Assembly: GCA_010015675.1 (NCBI GenBank)
Contig: ML977029.1
Location: forward strand, 1-38,943
DNA: 38,943 nt
Direction: 5' to 3'
DNA from: Byssothecium circinans
Taxonomy: Eukaryota; Ascomycota; Dothideomycetes; Pleosporales; Massarinaceae
Part shown: piece by piece, positions 1 through 10,686 of the stretch
Layout of the letters: each line of letters starts with the position of its first letter
How positions within the stretch are numbered: the first letter of the stretch is position 1
Position numbers and translations under genes: made by a program
Notes under the pieces: generated by a model
What the model was told of the DNA's origin: nothing
Database searches by the model: none
The model's input: only the letters and a program-made list of their open reading frames with translations

Positions 1-95
1 CCTAACCCTAACCCTAACCCTAACCCTAACCCTAACCCTAACCCTAACCCTAACCCTAACCCTAACCCTAACCCTAACCCTAACCCTAACCCTAA
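1..95. repeat. Telomere repeat array (CCCTAA)n
   Basis: About 16 uninterrupted CCCTAA units start at the first base and stop at base 95, where the sequence changes to TAATATCTATTAGC. The C-rich strand reads 5'->3' inward, so this is the left chromosome end. TTAGGG on the complementary strand is the usual telomere repeat of filamentous ascomycetes. Confidence 0.98.
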
Positions 96-2650
96 TAATA
101 TCTATTAGCACGCTATAGTTCCCTACCCCTATTATTATTGTCTACGCGCTCTATAGCTTAACTAGGTCTTCTCCCTTCTTATCTACCTTAGCCTCCTCTA
201 TTTCCCTAATCTTATCTTAATACCCTTTGCTAAATGACTCCCTGACTACCACCTAGCTAATACTAATAGCTATGTACTAGTAGTCTAATGTATGCAGCTT
301 AACCCTAAGTTTCCTACCTATCTCCTACCTAAGCGCTCGCGTTAGTTAATCCGTCCTCTACGGCCCCTACTTGTTAGCCTACACGTAGTCACTAAAGCTG
401 CTACTAAGTACCTGCACTATTAGATACTCCTGAAATGGCTATAGGTACGCTAAGTACATCACTATAACCTGCCTAAGCTATAGTAGAAGAAAGCGTAGTA
501 CTACCTTTAGTCTATCCTACTATGACTGTAACTTGTGATAGTAGACCACCATCATTACCTACCTATCTAGGATAAAGATGTTGCGGTCCTATAGTAACCT
601 ATTTTAATACTGCATCATCATTACTTCTAACCCCTAGCCTAGCTACCTAGACGTTATGTGCACGCAGACTATTAGTAGCGTTAAGAAGTAGTTAACTTAA
701 CGTAAGTACTACTTTACCTACTTAACGTTCTACCTGCCATTGCTTAACTAAAGTCTACAGCCTTGCTTACTTTACTTCACCTAGGTTAGCATCTACCCTA
801 GCTTATCCTTAAGACCATTGTCACGCTATCTAATAAAAGATATACCTTGCCGCGTGAACGTGACGTTATTAGTAATCTACTCTAGCCTAATAATAAACTA
901 ATCCTTAGCCTTTACTACCTAGAATAGCTCCTCTTATAGTATCTGCTTAGTTTTAGCCACTATGTCCTAAGCTATCTTACGGAAACGGCTGATATAGATT
1001 AGTTAGCTGTGCAAGTAAAAGATCCTCTTATCTTTTAACTAGTACGCGTTGCTTAAGTTGCTAGCTATTATTATAATATACTTGCTATACGCTAGCAAGC
1101 TAATCGCCTTATTTATCAGACTATATGAGCTGTTAGCTAGATACTTCTCTCTTACATGCAAGAAGAGTTCCTAGTCCTCGTCCGTCTGCTTATTATGGCG
1201 CGCTACTAGAAGCAGTTTCCCTATAGTAAGCACTCTTATGTAGTAGACTATGCTAGTGAGCATATATATATAATTCTTTGCCATGCGCAAGCAATTCGCC
1301 TTGGCGTTGATGCCTAACACGGTGAGAAAGTGAATAAGTCTGCTGCTAAACAGCCTATCACCTATAGACTTAAAGATAAATAATGCAAGTGCAGTAAGTA
1401 ATGCCTCTAGCTAGGGTTCCTAACTATTATTATTATTATCTAGCATCTCCTACAGCGCTACTGCTAGCTCCTTCTAACTGCCCTTCTAGTAGAACAGCTC
1501 ACGCGCATCTTTTATAAGATCTATCTCTTCTGTACGTCTACTTTAATGGTATAGGTAGCTATCCCTATTACTATTACTATTACTTCTGCTGCTACTACTC
1601 CTAGAACTCTAATTATCTAAGATATTATCTTTATTAGCCTACTTACTATCCACGTTACTATTACTATCTATGTTGCTATTACTATCTACGTCACTATTAC
1701 TGTCTACGTCGCTGTTGCTATCTACGTTACTATCGCTGTCCTCGCTGCGGCTGCTTTATTCTATCCTCGCCTACTTATTAGCTACGATGCGCAGAAAGTA
1801 GCAGACAAACTTAACTATATAGCTAGCGTAGCAGGCTTAGCTCTCTAGGTTCTATAGTTAAGCTATTAGCCATTAATTAACCTCTTACTACTTTATACTC
1901 TAGAGCTACTATCTTATTTCCTATGCAAGCGTTAATAGCCTAACTACACTCCTCTTAACTAGTAGCTTGACCAGCTTCGCGGCGCGCTGTAGCTTCACTT
2001 CACCCTAATTAGGTAGTCAGGTCTAATATGCGAGATGCGCTAGATTCTACTTTATGAGATACTCTAGCTATCCTGTCCGCTTGAACCAGCTAATCTTATT
2101 AGTCTTTGTAGCCTCTGCGTCCATGACCTGCACCTCCTCTTTATGCGCCTGCGTTATTACCTCCTATTCAGCTAGCCTTGCACAGACGACGTCGGCCACC
2201 TCGCGGGGGACGGACGGCGCGCTGTTATTAACCGCTGCCTTAATAATGAAATATCACCGCTACCCGCTAGCCTAAAAGAACGTCTACACCTTAACTTTTT
2301 AGAAAAGCGTGCTCATATCACCCCTCTATAGTAACCCGTGCTTGCTCTTATAGTGCTTTCGTAGCCCGTCTAGATTGATTATAATGAAGTTGCAATCTTC
2401 CCTAGCGCATTAAAGCCTATTAAGTAGCTCTCCTAGCTCCTTAATTAGTGGACCTAGCGGTGGTAGCAGTTTAACGTTCTTAGGCTTCTTGATCTACTAG
2501 TACCTATAGTACTCTATAATCCTCTCCCTCTCTTTGCTTGCTACAGCATAATGATTACGTAGATGCGCCTTTAGATTCTGTATACTAGTAGCATGCTCCC
2601 TGCAGATAAGCACCTTATACTTGCGAAGATACTAAAAGCTTTATTCTATA
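96..2650 (-). pseudogene. RIP-degraded telomere-linked helicase / DUF3505-type zinc-finger gene, cut off by the telomere
   Basis: Reading the minus strand from about 2,635 to 1,910 gives one continuous frame with no shift, broken only by stops that are mostly TAG/TAA where CAG/CAA or TGG is expected. It shows two Cys/His finger-like stretches (CREHATSIQNLKAHLRNH near 2,600-2,550 and CAREDCNF...LRKHYKSKHG near 2,410-2,340), a KVKVQTFF-like segment once the stops are ignored, and then KISWFKRTG and GEVKLQRAAKLVKLLV. Nearer the telomere the frames give a YRH-AIGI-like motif and IGVGNYSVLIDII, which runs directly into the telomere repeat. From memory this order matches the N-terminal half of fungal subtelomeric TLH (RecQ-linked) proteins. 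The helicase domain itself would lie beyond the telomere junction and is absent. The gene is certainly non-functional; the family name is a moderate-confidence recognition. Confidence 0.6.
1646..1740 (-). repeat. Degenerate 18-bp tandem repeats encoding a Val-Asp-Ser-Asn-Ser-like tract
   Basis: On the minus strand a unit close to GTAGATAGTAATAGCAAC repeats about five times. In frame with the surrounding helicase-like pseudogene it encodes alternating DSNS/DVDS residues, an acidic low-complexity linker. It is an internal coding minisatellite, now RIP-mutated. Confidence 0.7.
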
Positions 2651-3015
2651 TTCTTGAAGGATAGTAGTGATTAGGTTTAGCTACTATTTTTCCTACAGTA
2701 GGTTGCGTTTAGTTGTATTAACGTTACTATAGGTAACTATGCGTCCTAGTAGAACTCTATTACTGCTAGAGTCTACCCTCACCTTAACTACCACCAACGC
2801 AAAAGGTAAAGCTATAAGGTAGGGGATCGGTACTCCTAATGCTACTAAGTAATAGTTACATACAAAATTTATTTAGAGAACGTATTGCTATAGAATAGAT
2901 TAGCCCTCACGTTCCCATGGATTACCCCTATTTGCGCTACTAATTTAGACTAGTAACCCTAACGCTAGACCTTTTCCACGATGGATTAGGCCTTATCCGT
3001 CACATCATATTAGTT

Positions 3016-3090
3016 AGGAGAAGGAAGAGGAGGACTAAGAGAAAGAGGAGGACTAGGAGGAAGAGAAGAACTAGGAGAAAGAGAAGAAAG
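3016..3090 (+). repeat. Purine-rich AGGAGRA tract
   Basis: A 75-base almost pure purine stretch built from GGAAGAGGAGGACTA / GAAAGAGGAGGA-like units interrupted by CTA. It probably descends from a Glu/Lys-Arg-rich coding repeat or a simple repeat. It stands out because RIP has left purine-only sequence, which lacks CpA, untouched. Confidence 0.7.
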
Positions 3091-3329
3091 CTAGTAGTAG
3101 GGAGGACCTAATAACTATAGCTACTAGCCCCTATATAATAGCTACTAGTATACTAAAGTACGCATAAGCGCTTAGTAATTCTACTATATAGTAATACGTT
3201 ACTATGTTCCTCTTTGCCTAGTACTCTTATAGTAGCCCCTTCCCTATTACTAGCTAGCTAATAGCTTTACCTGCTAGTAATATAAACGCCTTACTAGTAA
3301 TATAGGTTATTTCCTATAGGTCTGCTTCC

Positions 3330-3970
3330 TCTATAAGTGCTGTAGATAACGCCTTTTACTTAGCCTACTAGCTAGTTAAGTACTATGAACGCTGCCTAGC
3401 CACTATGCATATTAAGTACTACTAGGTAATAGCCTTCCTTAGCCATGCCTACGCTAATAAGGTAGCTAGCTTAGAAAGGGAAGGCGTACTAAGTAAGTAA
3501 TGTAATAGTAGGGCTATTACTACGCTTCTCTAAGCTATTACTCCCTCTAGCTATAAGCCTCTTAAGTCTATGTAGAACGCATTTAAGCTGCACCTAAACT
3601 AAGTAACTTATTAGTACTATAGTGCTAGAACCCTTAATTAGGGCTTCTTATACCTTATGTCTAATGATATCAGCTACAAGTAGGTAGAGTAGACGCTGCG
3701 CGTAGGTAAGTAGAAACCTTAGCTAGAGGTAGTAAAAAAGGTTAACCTAGACACGTATAAGGTAAGCTAGTAGTTAGGCATAGAGGGAATAGTAGGTAGG
3801 CTAATTAATAGCAAGGAGATGCTATTTATTAAGGCGAACATGCTAGCGTTGCCTACGTAGGTAGGGGAAGTAGCTGATAGCAAGGATAATAGTAAAGATA
3901 ACGTTAAGCCCACGCTAGCTTACTTACTGCGCTAGCTTAGCCTAGTAGAGATGTATAAACCTTAAGAGTA
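3330..3970 (+). pseudogene. Unrecognised RIP-mutated coding remnant
   Basis: One plus-strand frame stays protein-like for about 640 bases if the TAG/TAA stops are read as former Gln (or Trp) codons. It has segments such as ATMHIKYY, AFLSHAYANKVASLEREGV, LEVVKKVNLDTYKVS and LINSKEMLFIKANMLALPT. The stops are mostly TAG, as CAG-to-TAG RIP predicts. No family is recognised; it may belong to a former transposon or a repeated subtelomeric gene. The sequence on either side (2,651-3,329 and 3,971-4,449) gives nothing further apart from the purine tract. Confidence 0.4.
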
Positions 3971-4449
3971 GTCTACCTTTTATAGTATTATAGGAACTAG
4001 CTTCTCTTTTATAATATATTTAATTACTATTAGTAGATAGTATAAACATACTACTACTTTTACTACACTCTTCTCTAGCTTACTAAAAAACTTAGGTAAT
4101 ACTAAGTAACCTCCTTAAAGGCGTTATACTTACTACTAGGATAGCCTCTACATGAATCTCTTCTCTTCCTCCTCTAGCTCCTTACTCTTGCGTGAACGCT
4201 ACTATTAGCCTATCTAGCTTATCTAGACTTAGACCTCTAATCCTCTCTCGCATTAATAGGGTAGGAGGCGTCCCGCGTTCTTATATAGGTAGAAACCCCT
4301 TCATACTAGCGCTTATCTAGCTAGCAATCTAGTGCTCCTACGTCTTATCCTAGCCTAGCATTAGTAGCCCCTACTTTCTACATGCCTTAAGGAGCGCTAG
4401 TACCTCCTATGCTTAATTATATACGCCCTCTTAACTAGAGCGCTAGTAC

Positions 4450-5840
4450 GCTTAGTAGATGAGATTGAAGAGCGTCTTAGGTAGTTCTCTAAACGGCAAC
4501 GCAACTATGTTAGGATCTATAAAGATGGCTAAGAACTATATTATTTACCTTATTAAGCTTTGCGTGTGACTTTCTTTTATAGATGCAATTAACGCCTTAT
4601 TTGATAGGTATAGCAGAATCTAATGCGTTAGGTAAACTAGGTAGAAAAATTTATCTAGCCACCTACTCGCTCTCCTATAGCCTAGCTAGCTCTCTATAAA
4701 TTTAAAGCTCTTCTATAGGATAAGATGATATAGCCTGCCTCCCTATCCTAGGCGCTCTTAGTTATTATCCTAGAGGAAGAGAAAATCTAGCAGCTTACCT
4801 ACCTTAGTAAAGCGCATCTTATTTCCTGTAATAATATGTGGTAGCGTAGTAACGCCCTCCTAGAGGAATATGCATTTTATACTATAGTAGTAGAATACTA
4901 TATTACCATTCTACTTAAGCGTAGCTAGGGACAGCTCTAAGTAACTCTTATAGGCCGCTAGTATTAATAACTATACATTAGCGTTAAACTACTCTAAGTT
5001 AAGGGCGTATAAGTACTCTAGCTACTTTTTAAGTAGCTAAGGGTGCTACTAGACGTTATACTACTAGTACTAGCCTATCGCCTAGTTACACTAGATAAAT
5101 ATATCCTATAGGTCCTTGACTACTCTCTACCTGCGCTTGTATTTAGCATGCATTAGTAGATTCCTAATAAGTATATTATTACTATAGGGCTACGCCAGCC
5201 ACCTAGTTACCTAGCTAAACTTAGGTAGGAACTAGCCTAGACTGCACCTCCCTATAGTCTCCTACATCCTAAGCCCCTCTTTTATAATAATATCCTACCT
5301 ACGCGTCTACTCCTAGTAATCCTTATATAGTAGTAACTCTCTAAATAGTATATTGCTACCATAGTAGAACTAGAGCGCTCGCAATACGACTACTATAATA
5401 ATAGTCTCTAGTAGTGAATAAGTCCTAGTAGTATACGTAAGCGTATGCTTAAATAGGAAATAGTACTTATTAATCTATACGCGGAGGAAGCTGAATAGTT
5501 CCTAGGAAGGGATAATGTAGTAGGGGAGTAGTAAGCAAACGTTATTAATGCTATTATTATAAAGATCCTATTCACTCTATTACTTATAGATCTTATCTAT
5601 TATAGTAAGAGAGACGTGGTGCTCTTCTTAGATCCTATATAACTACCGCTAGTTATCTCTAAGGTTAGAAAATGCACACTTCTTGCTATAGAGATAAGAG
5701 CCCTTGCATACGCTCTTAGAGAATATAGCGCTGCCGCCCTACTACTAGAGTAAGTAGATGTAGCTAGGATCTAGCACTAGGTTCTCTATCACCTTATTAT
5801 TAAATATATACACCTTTGAAATGTTAAATAGTATCTTAAT
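4450..5840 (-). pseudogene. Unrecognised RIP-mutated coding remnant, minus strand
   Basis: Read on the minus strand this interval stays coding-like, with TAG/TAA stops interpretable as lost Gln/Trp codons. Segments include FSFLRVQINKYYFLFKHT, LRALQFYYGSNILFRELLLY, IIIKEGLRMQETIGRCSLGQ, ITGNKMRFTKVGKLLDFLFL and ILQKSFKFIESQLGYRRAS. The pattern of long, stop-riddled but otherwise sensible peptide is typical of a RIP-killed repeated gene. It may be part of a subtelomeric gene family, but I cannot name it. Confidence 0.4.
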
Positions 5841-5917
5841 AGTAACATAAAACTAGGAGTATACTAGCCTATCTATATTCTCCTACCTATGTAGTATAGT
5901 AGATAGCGTCTAACCTA

Positions 5918-6074
5918 TGTTAGACAGTAGAGACCTAAGAGCATGCGATGAGAACGTGATTAATTCTGTGTAGAGCAGTATAGCTCAGGAGAGGCGACTA
6001 TATAGGTAGGAGCCAACGCTAAGCCGGAACGGTACTGAACTATCTGGAATAGTTAAGTACTGTTCAGTCCAACA
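5918..6074. repeat. Possible solo LTR (Copia-like ends TGTT...AACA)
   Basis: A 157-base segment begins TGTTAGACAG and ends CAGTCCAACA. On the complementary strand it begins TGTTGGACTG and ends TCTAACA, so it has the TG...CA terminal symmetry of LTRs. It contains noticeably more CA and TG dinucleotides than its surroundings, consistent with a later arrival or a different RIP history. No target duplication or second LTR was found by eye. The minus-strand coding remnant begins shortly below it. Confidence 0.35.
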
Positions 6075-9000
6075 ACCTATCATATCCCTTATAGTAGCCT
6101 AGGGGTAGGTAGTTACCTAAGGGCTACCTCTAGCCTACTTACTATCTTCTAGACGCTCTACGCGCGTGCAAGTATATAACTCTAGATAGTAATGCTTCTA
6201 GAGAAAAGTCTCTACCTTAAACTACTCTAGAACTAAGTTATATAGGTTAGCGTAGTCCTCTAATGTAACTATCTTAGTAATATCTAGGTAAGTGTAATCT
6301 TTGCTATAGAACTATAGATAGGTAATCTTAGCCTAAGTCTTTTCCTAGCACTTATACGTAAAAGTTAAATCATCTATTATGTAAGCAAGCTTAGTGTTCT
6401 TTGCGTACGTAAAGAGGGTAGTACTGTTAAAGTAACTTAAGCCTAGGTTTTTAGTAATACGTTTAAGAATAGTAGTCTATAGCTAGTTAAGGTACTAGTG
6501 CTATAATATATATTCTAGAAGCTATTCCTAAGTGCTCTCCTTTTATTTAAACGTCTCTCCTAATACTATAGTCGCGCCTAGGCTAGCGTTATCCTTAGAG
6601 GCTAGAAGGAATAACACTAGTATTAAATTATTAACTGTCTTACTAATAGTAGGGAGGAGTATAGCATCTAGCTAGAGCTACTAATCTTGCTTACTAAGGT
6701 ACGTAGTGTGCTTATACTAACTTTTAAGGTAGAGCTCTAGGAAGAAGGTAAATATTAGTAGTAACTTAATACTACCTATAATAGAGCTAAAATAGTAGTA
6801 AGGGACCTTATATAATAGGAGGTTCTTTATTACTAGGTTACTATAGTAGTTATACGTAGACGTAGTAAGGCTAAAATGTATATCTATATCTAGGTTTAGG
6901 ATAGGATAGGCCCTAGGATGCTAGTTAATACTATTCTAGGTAAACGCTAGGCTACTAAGGAAGCAGCAGACGCTATCTATATTAAATCTTACCTTAGTAG
7001 CACGTCCTTTATTACTGCTATAGTAGTACTATTATAGACATAGGTTTTAAGGTAGCTTCTTATTAGAGGTACTAACGTCTTTAGGGAAAGCTATAGGACT
7101 TATACCCTTAAACGTAGCCTTTAGATCTAGGCCTTTAGGCAGATTAGAGGGCTTTATTAGCTTTAGATTACTTAGGACGTCTAAGAGAGGCGTTCCCCTA
7201 TTATATACTCTACTAATTAGGCGCGTAATCTCCTTAAGTAATAAATATGTAGAGTATATATTAGAGCGCTAGTAGTACTCCTAGTATTATCTATCTACCT
7301 CTACATGCTCCTTATAGGTACAGCCTTAGAGGTTCCACAGCTACTTTGCGAGTTTATAGGTGGTTCACTTAGTGGGCGGCGTAGAGGGGCTACCTTCTCT
7401 AGGTATTAATTATGCTAGTAACGCTGCTTAGGCGGCGCCTAGGCTAGGTACGTCTTAGAGGCAGGTTAAGGATAAAAATAACGCAGTAGCTAGTATTACT
7501 TGCGTAGCTAGCTTAGGGGTACTGTTGCCATTAGATAGCTATAGTAGGTAAGGTGTACTACTATTAGATAATAGTAGTAGTAGCTAAGGCGTGCTATAGC
7601 TAGGAGACTATTATATAGTCTATAGTATGCTACTACTACTAGATGGCTAGCTAGCTATAGATTTAACCTAAGATAAAAGTATAACTCTTTAGGCTAGAAA
7701 TAAGGTCTTACGTTAGTCACCTCTCATGCTTAACTAGGATAAAGAAATAAAGTAGCTAGGCGTTTGCGGACTATGTAGAGCCTTTACAGGAGCGTTAGCA
7801 GCTTTTACTAAGGTATAGGTTAATAGGTAGCTAAGACTATAAGTGTTCTCTATAAGTATAATAGATAAACGTTATAAGTTACTATTCTCTATAGCTTAGC
7901 TCTAGCCTACCGCGCTATCTATAGGTACGCTGTCTAGCTCTACTAACCTATCTACGTCCTTTACGTGTTCTAGTGCTTTATCTACACTTATACGTGTATG
8001 CGTAATACCTATCTATATTTCTATTAGGATCTCTACCGTCCTTGCATCTGTCTTACTTATGTGTTATAGTATGCGCTTTTCATACTTATCACGCTCATTT
8101 ATGTGTTCCTGCTTACTAGTACTAAGCTAATTCATGAGCGCTATAATCTCTAGGTCATCTCCTGCTAGCTATATAAGAAGGGATAGTAGATAGTATACAT
8201 CTTTACCTTCTAGTAACTCATGTAGTGGTATATGAGGGTCTTAAGAGATAGGGATATTAGCGCTAATTCAAAGACTAAGGTTTTAGGGGGTAATAGTTAG
8301 TATTTCTAGGAGTGTAGGCTTATAGTAGATAAAGTTAGGATAAGTCTTATACTAGAAAAGATAGTCCTTTCTACGCAAATACTCTTTATAATTATATCTC
8401 TACTTTGCTATAGCCTTAGCCTTAGTAGTAAGATATTTCTTTAGCCTTCCTCTTAGTATATTATAAGCTATAGAGTCTACATCATTATAGAGAAGGCTTC
8501 TTAGGCAAAGTAAGTTAGAGATTCAGGAGGTTACTCCTTTTAGCTTAGCGCATTTAGGATAGAACTCCTCTTGGCTTAGCGCTTCGCTTCGCACACCTTA
8601 CTAGATTAAGTTATTACCTTATAGTGATACTACCTTCTAACACGAATAACTTAATAACTATAACATAGATTAGAAATTAGATAACTGCTTTTAATTCACG
8701 CTTTCCCGCTCTACATGTTAGTACCTTAAACTCAAAAAAACTTTCCTTAAGATTTCCTAACCTTGTCCCTATATTCAACCTTCATATTAGAAAACTATAA
8801 TTAAATATTTTCTCTAGCTAGATATCCTTAGTTCTTTTCTTTTAATAAACTTTATATATATATATAGTAGTAATATAAATAGTTAGCTATAAGAAAATAG
8901 CTTATATAAGCTTTATTATAAGGCAGTGTTAAGATTTTTATAAAAACCTATATTAGGCTAGATCTTTTAGTTTTAGAGGTATTTACTTACTTTAAACTTA

Positions 9001-9206
9001 TATATAGCTTTATTTAGTATATATTATCTCCCTCCGAAGAAGAAAGTAGAGATATCTAATATATATAACTTTATTTAAAAGGTATTCTATTTTTTCTTAC
9101 CCCCTACCTTATACCTACTATTATAGCATTAAATCTAGGCTGCACACTATAATAACTTGATAGCTACTAACTAATATACTAATAAGTAAGTCCTAGAAGT
9201 TATATA
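6075..9206. other. RIP-mutated sequence without a recognisable gene
   Basis: TpA-saturated sequence in which no frame on either strand remains convincingly protein-like for long. The part from about 8,640 to 9,200 is still more AT-rich, with TATATA runs. A patch near 7,330-7,380 is less AT-rich. No tRNA, rRNA or intact ORF was seen. Confidence 0.7.
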
Positions 9207-9424
9207 GTATATTACTAACGTTTAGGTATTAATCTATAGTATAAGGTAGATTTTAACTACTAATAATTTATAGGTTAATAACTATTTTATTACGTAAGCT
9301 AAGGCTATAAAACTTTAATAGCTATTAGTATATATATATATCTATCTAGGTTTAAAATTTCAAAAGAAAATATTAAGGTTTAGCTTTGTTATTAAGATAA
9401 TACAATTTGATTTTCCTTGCCAAG
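9207..9424. repeat. Tandem 268-bp-period repeat, copy 1
   Basis: Begins GTATATTACTAACGTTTAG and ends TTTTCCTTGCCAAG. The same sequence recurs 268 bases downstream with roughly nine in ten positions matching. The differences are largely C/T and A/G transitions, as expected if both copies were RIP-mutated after duplication. Each copy is followed by a short GC-richer piece (TGGCCGTCTCGATGG here). Confidence 0.85.
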
Positions 9425-9474
9425 CAAAAGTGGCCGTCTCGATGGTGTGGCCGTCTTGATAGTGCTTTACGTTA

Positions 9475-9692
9475 GTATATTACTAACGTTTAGCTGTTAA
9501 TCTATAGTATAAGGTAGGTTTTAGCTACTAGTACCTTTTAGGTTAGTAACTATTTTATTACGTAAGCTAAGGCTATTAAAATTTAATAGCTATTAGATTA
9601 TATATATATCTATCTAGGTTTAAATTTTTAAAAGAAAATATTAAGGTTTAGCTTTGTTATTAAGATAATACAGTTTGATTTTCCTTGCCAAG
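9475..9692. repeat. Tandem 268-bp-period repeat, copy 2
   Basis: The second copy of the unit at 9,207. It again runs from GTATATTACTAACGTTTAG to TTTTCCTTGCCAAG and is followed by GGCGCGCTCGATGGGGG. The shared CTCGATGG motif after both copies suggests the true unit extends to about 9,440 and 9,715 and may be a transposon end. Confidence 0.85.
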
Positions 9693-9724
9693 AAATTTTG
9701 GCGCGCTCGATGGGGGAATACGTT

Positions 9725-9936
9725 ATAGGATCTCTATTATAGGATTTCTACTATAGGATCTCTACTATAGGATTTCTACTATAGGATCTCTACTATAAGG
9801 AGATCTCTGTTATAAATCTCTAGAGGGGTTCTTTACTATAAATCTCTATTATAAATCTCTACTATAAATCTCTGCTATAGATCTCTACCGTGGATCTCTA
9901 CTATAGGATCTCTGCTATTAGGCGATCTCTACCGTA
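9725..9936. repeat. Minisatellite of about 14-bp units (TAGGATCTCTACTA)
   Basis: About fifteen imperfect units of the type ATAGGATCTCTACT / ATAAATCTCTACT follow one another, with occasional insertions (GGAG, GGGGTTCTTT, GGCG). The array marks the centromere-side border of the RIP block. No coding frame is maintained. Confidence 0.9.
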
Positions 9937-9984
9937 ACTAGGCGTCCTAGTAGGCGCGAAGCAAGGGGCTATTTCTTAGTCGCG

Positions 9985-10463
9985 TAGTATTCCACGGACT
10001 TGCTAGGGATTAGGTCGCAGCCGGGAATAACACAAGTAGCTCTGTACAGTTCGTGCAACGCTCGTTCTATCCAAGATAATCTACTGATGCAGCCTACGAC
10101 TTCGAGTTCCTCTCAGTATAGATAAAGGGAGGTGACATCTGGAAAGAAGTATATCGCTAACAAGAGGCCACGGACAAAATCGCGGTTTGGACGACGCTGG
10201 ATGATAGACTAACGGCAGATCAGCTTCTCGGAACATTCAGCTTCAACCACGAGAAGCAAGAGCGTGGAAAGGACACAGTCTGTGCTGTGTTCCTGGGCGC
10301 AGAAGCCAAGACGAGGGATTGTGCGCCTCTGACAACTTACCGGTTCTTGTTCGGTGGGGCGATATTGACGACATGGACGATGGGGCGACTTGAAACATTG
10401 AACGATGCACCCTTCGAGCTGAATTTCATCCGAGTTGGATATGTTGGACATGTTCTACCGTAG
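9985..10463 (+). pseudogene. RIP-damaged 3' fragment of an unknown gene
   Basis: A plus-strand frame ends at a TAG at 10,461-10,463 and is open for 300 bases before it. It reads like a globular protein, with DKIAVWTTLDDRLTADQ, GTFSFNHEKQERGKD, TYRFLFGGAILTTWTMG and ELNFIRVGYVGHVLP. Upstream the same frame continues to about 9,985 but is broken by exactly four stops: TAG 10,011, TAA 10,077, TAG 10,119 and TAA 10,158. Each can be read as CAG/CAA changed to TAG/TAA (C-to-T in a CpA context, the RIP signature), and stops vanish with distance from the repeat block. No start codon is visible and the family is not recognised. An 80-codon minus-strand ORF at 10,209-10,451 is its shadow. Nothing is seen from 10,464 to 10,686. 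Confidence 0.65.
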
Positions 10464-10686
10464 AATTACTGGAAGGTCTGGGCAGAAGATGCGGGCAAAA
10501 CCTAAGACAAAAGTACTCCAGTAAAGCTTGTCCAAGGGAACCCTACCACCCCGTGTCATGTGATAGACTGGTCTTTGATCCTGCACGTGCGACGCCTTCT
10601 GCTGCTGAACCTGGGATCCAAGGCGAGGATAGCGCTAAGACGTGACCTCCGTAGAGATTTTGCACCGTTGTTGGGGCTCTGCATGC

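Larger units (their letters stand above)
96..9960. other. Subtelomeric RIP-mutated block
   Basis: The whole stretch has the look of repeat-induced point mutation. TpA is extremely frequent, CpA and TpG are rare (one 60-base line at 4,681 has no CA, two TG and about ten TA), and no substantial open frame survives on either strand except a 73-codon accident at 2,054. Coding-like stretches are interrupted mainly by TAG/TAA replacing Gln codons. Composition becomes normal within a few hundred bases after 9,960. RIP acts on duplicated DNA in the sexual cycle, so this block was repetitive. Confidence 0.9.

Noticed and set aside
2054..2275. 73-codon plus-strand ORF in the subtelomere
   Set aside because: It is antisense to the continuous minus-strand zinc-finger/helicase-like frame, in a stretch where RIP happened to leave no plus-strand stops.
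96..9960. CRISPR or other prokaryotic array in the repetitive left region
   Set aside because: The telomere repeats, RIP signature and irregular minisatellites are eukaryotic, and there are no spaced identical repeats with unique spacers.
10209..10451. 80-codon minus-strand ORF
   Set aside because: It is the shadow of the plus-strand gene fragment, whose peptide and stop pattern are far more protein-like and explained by RIP.
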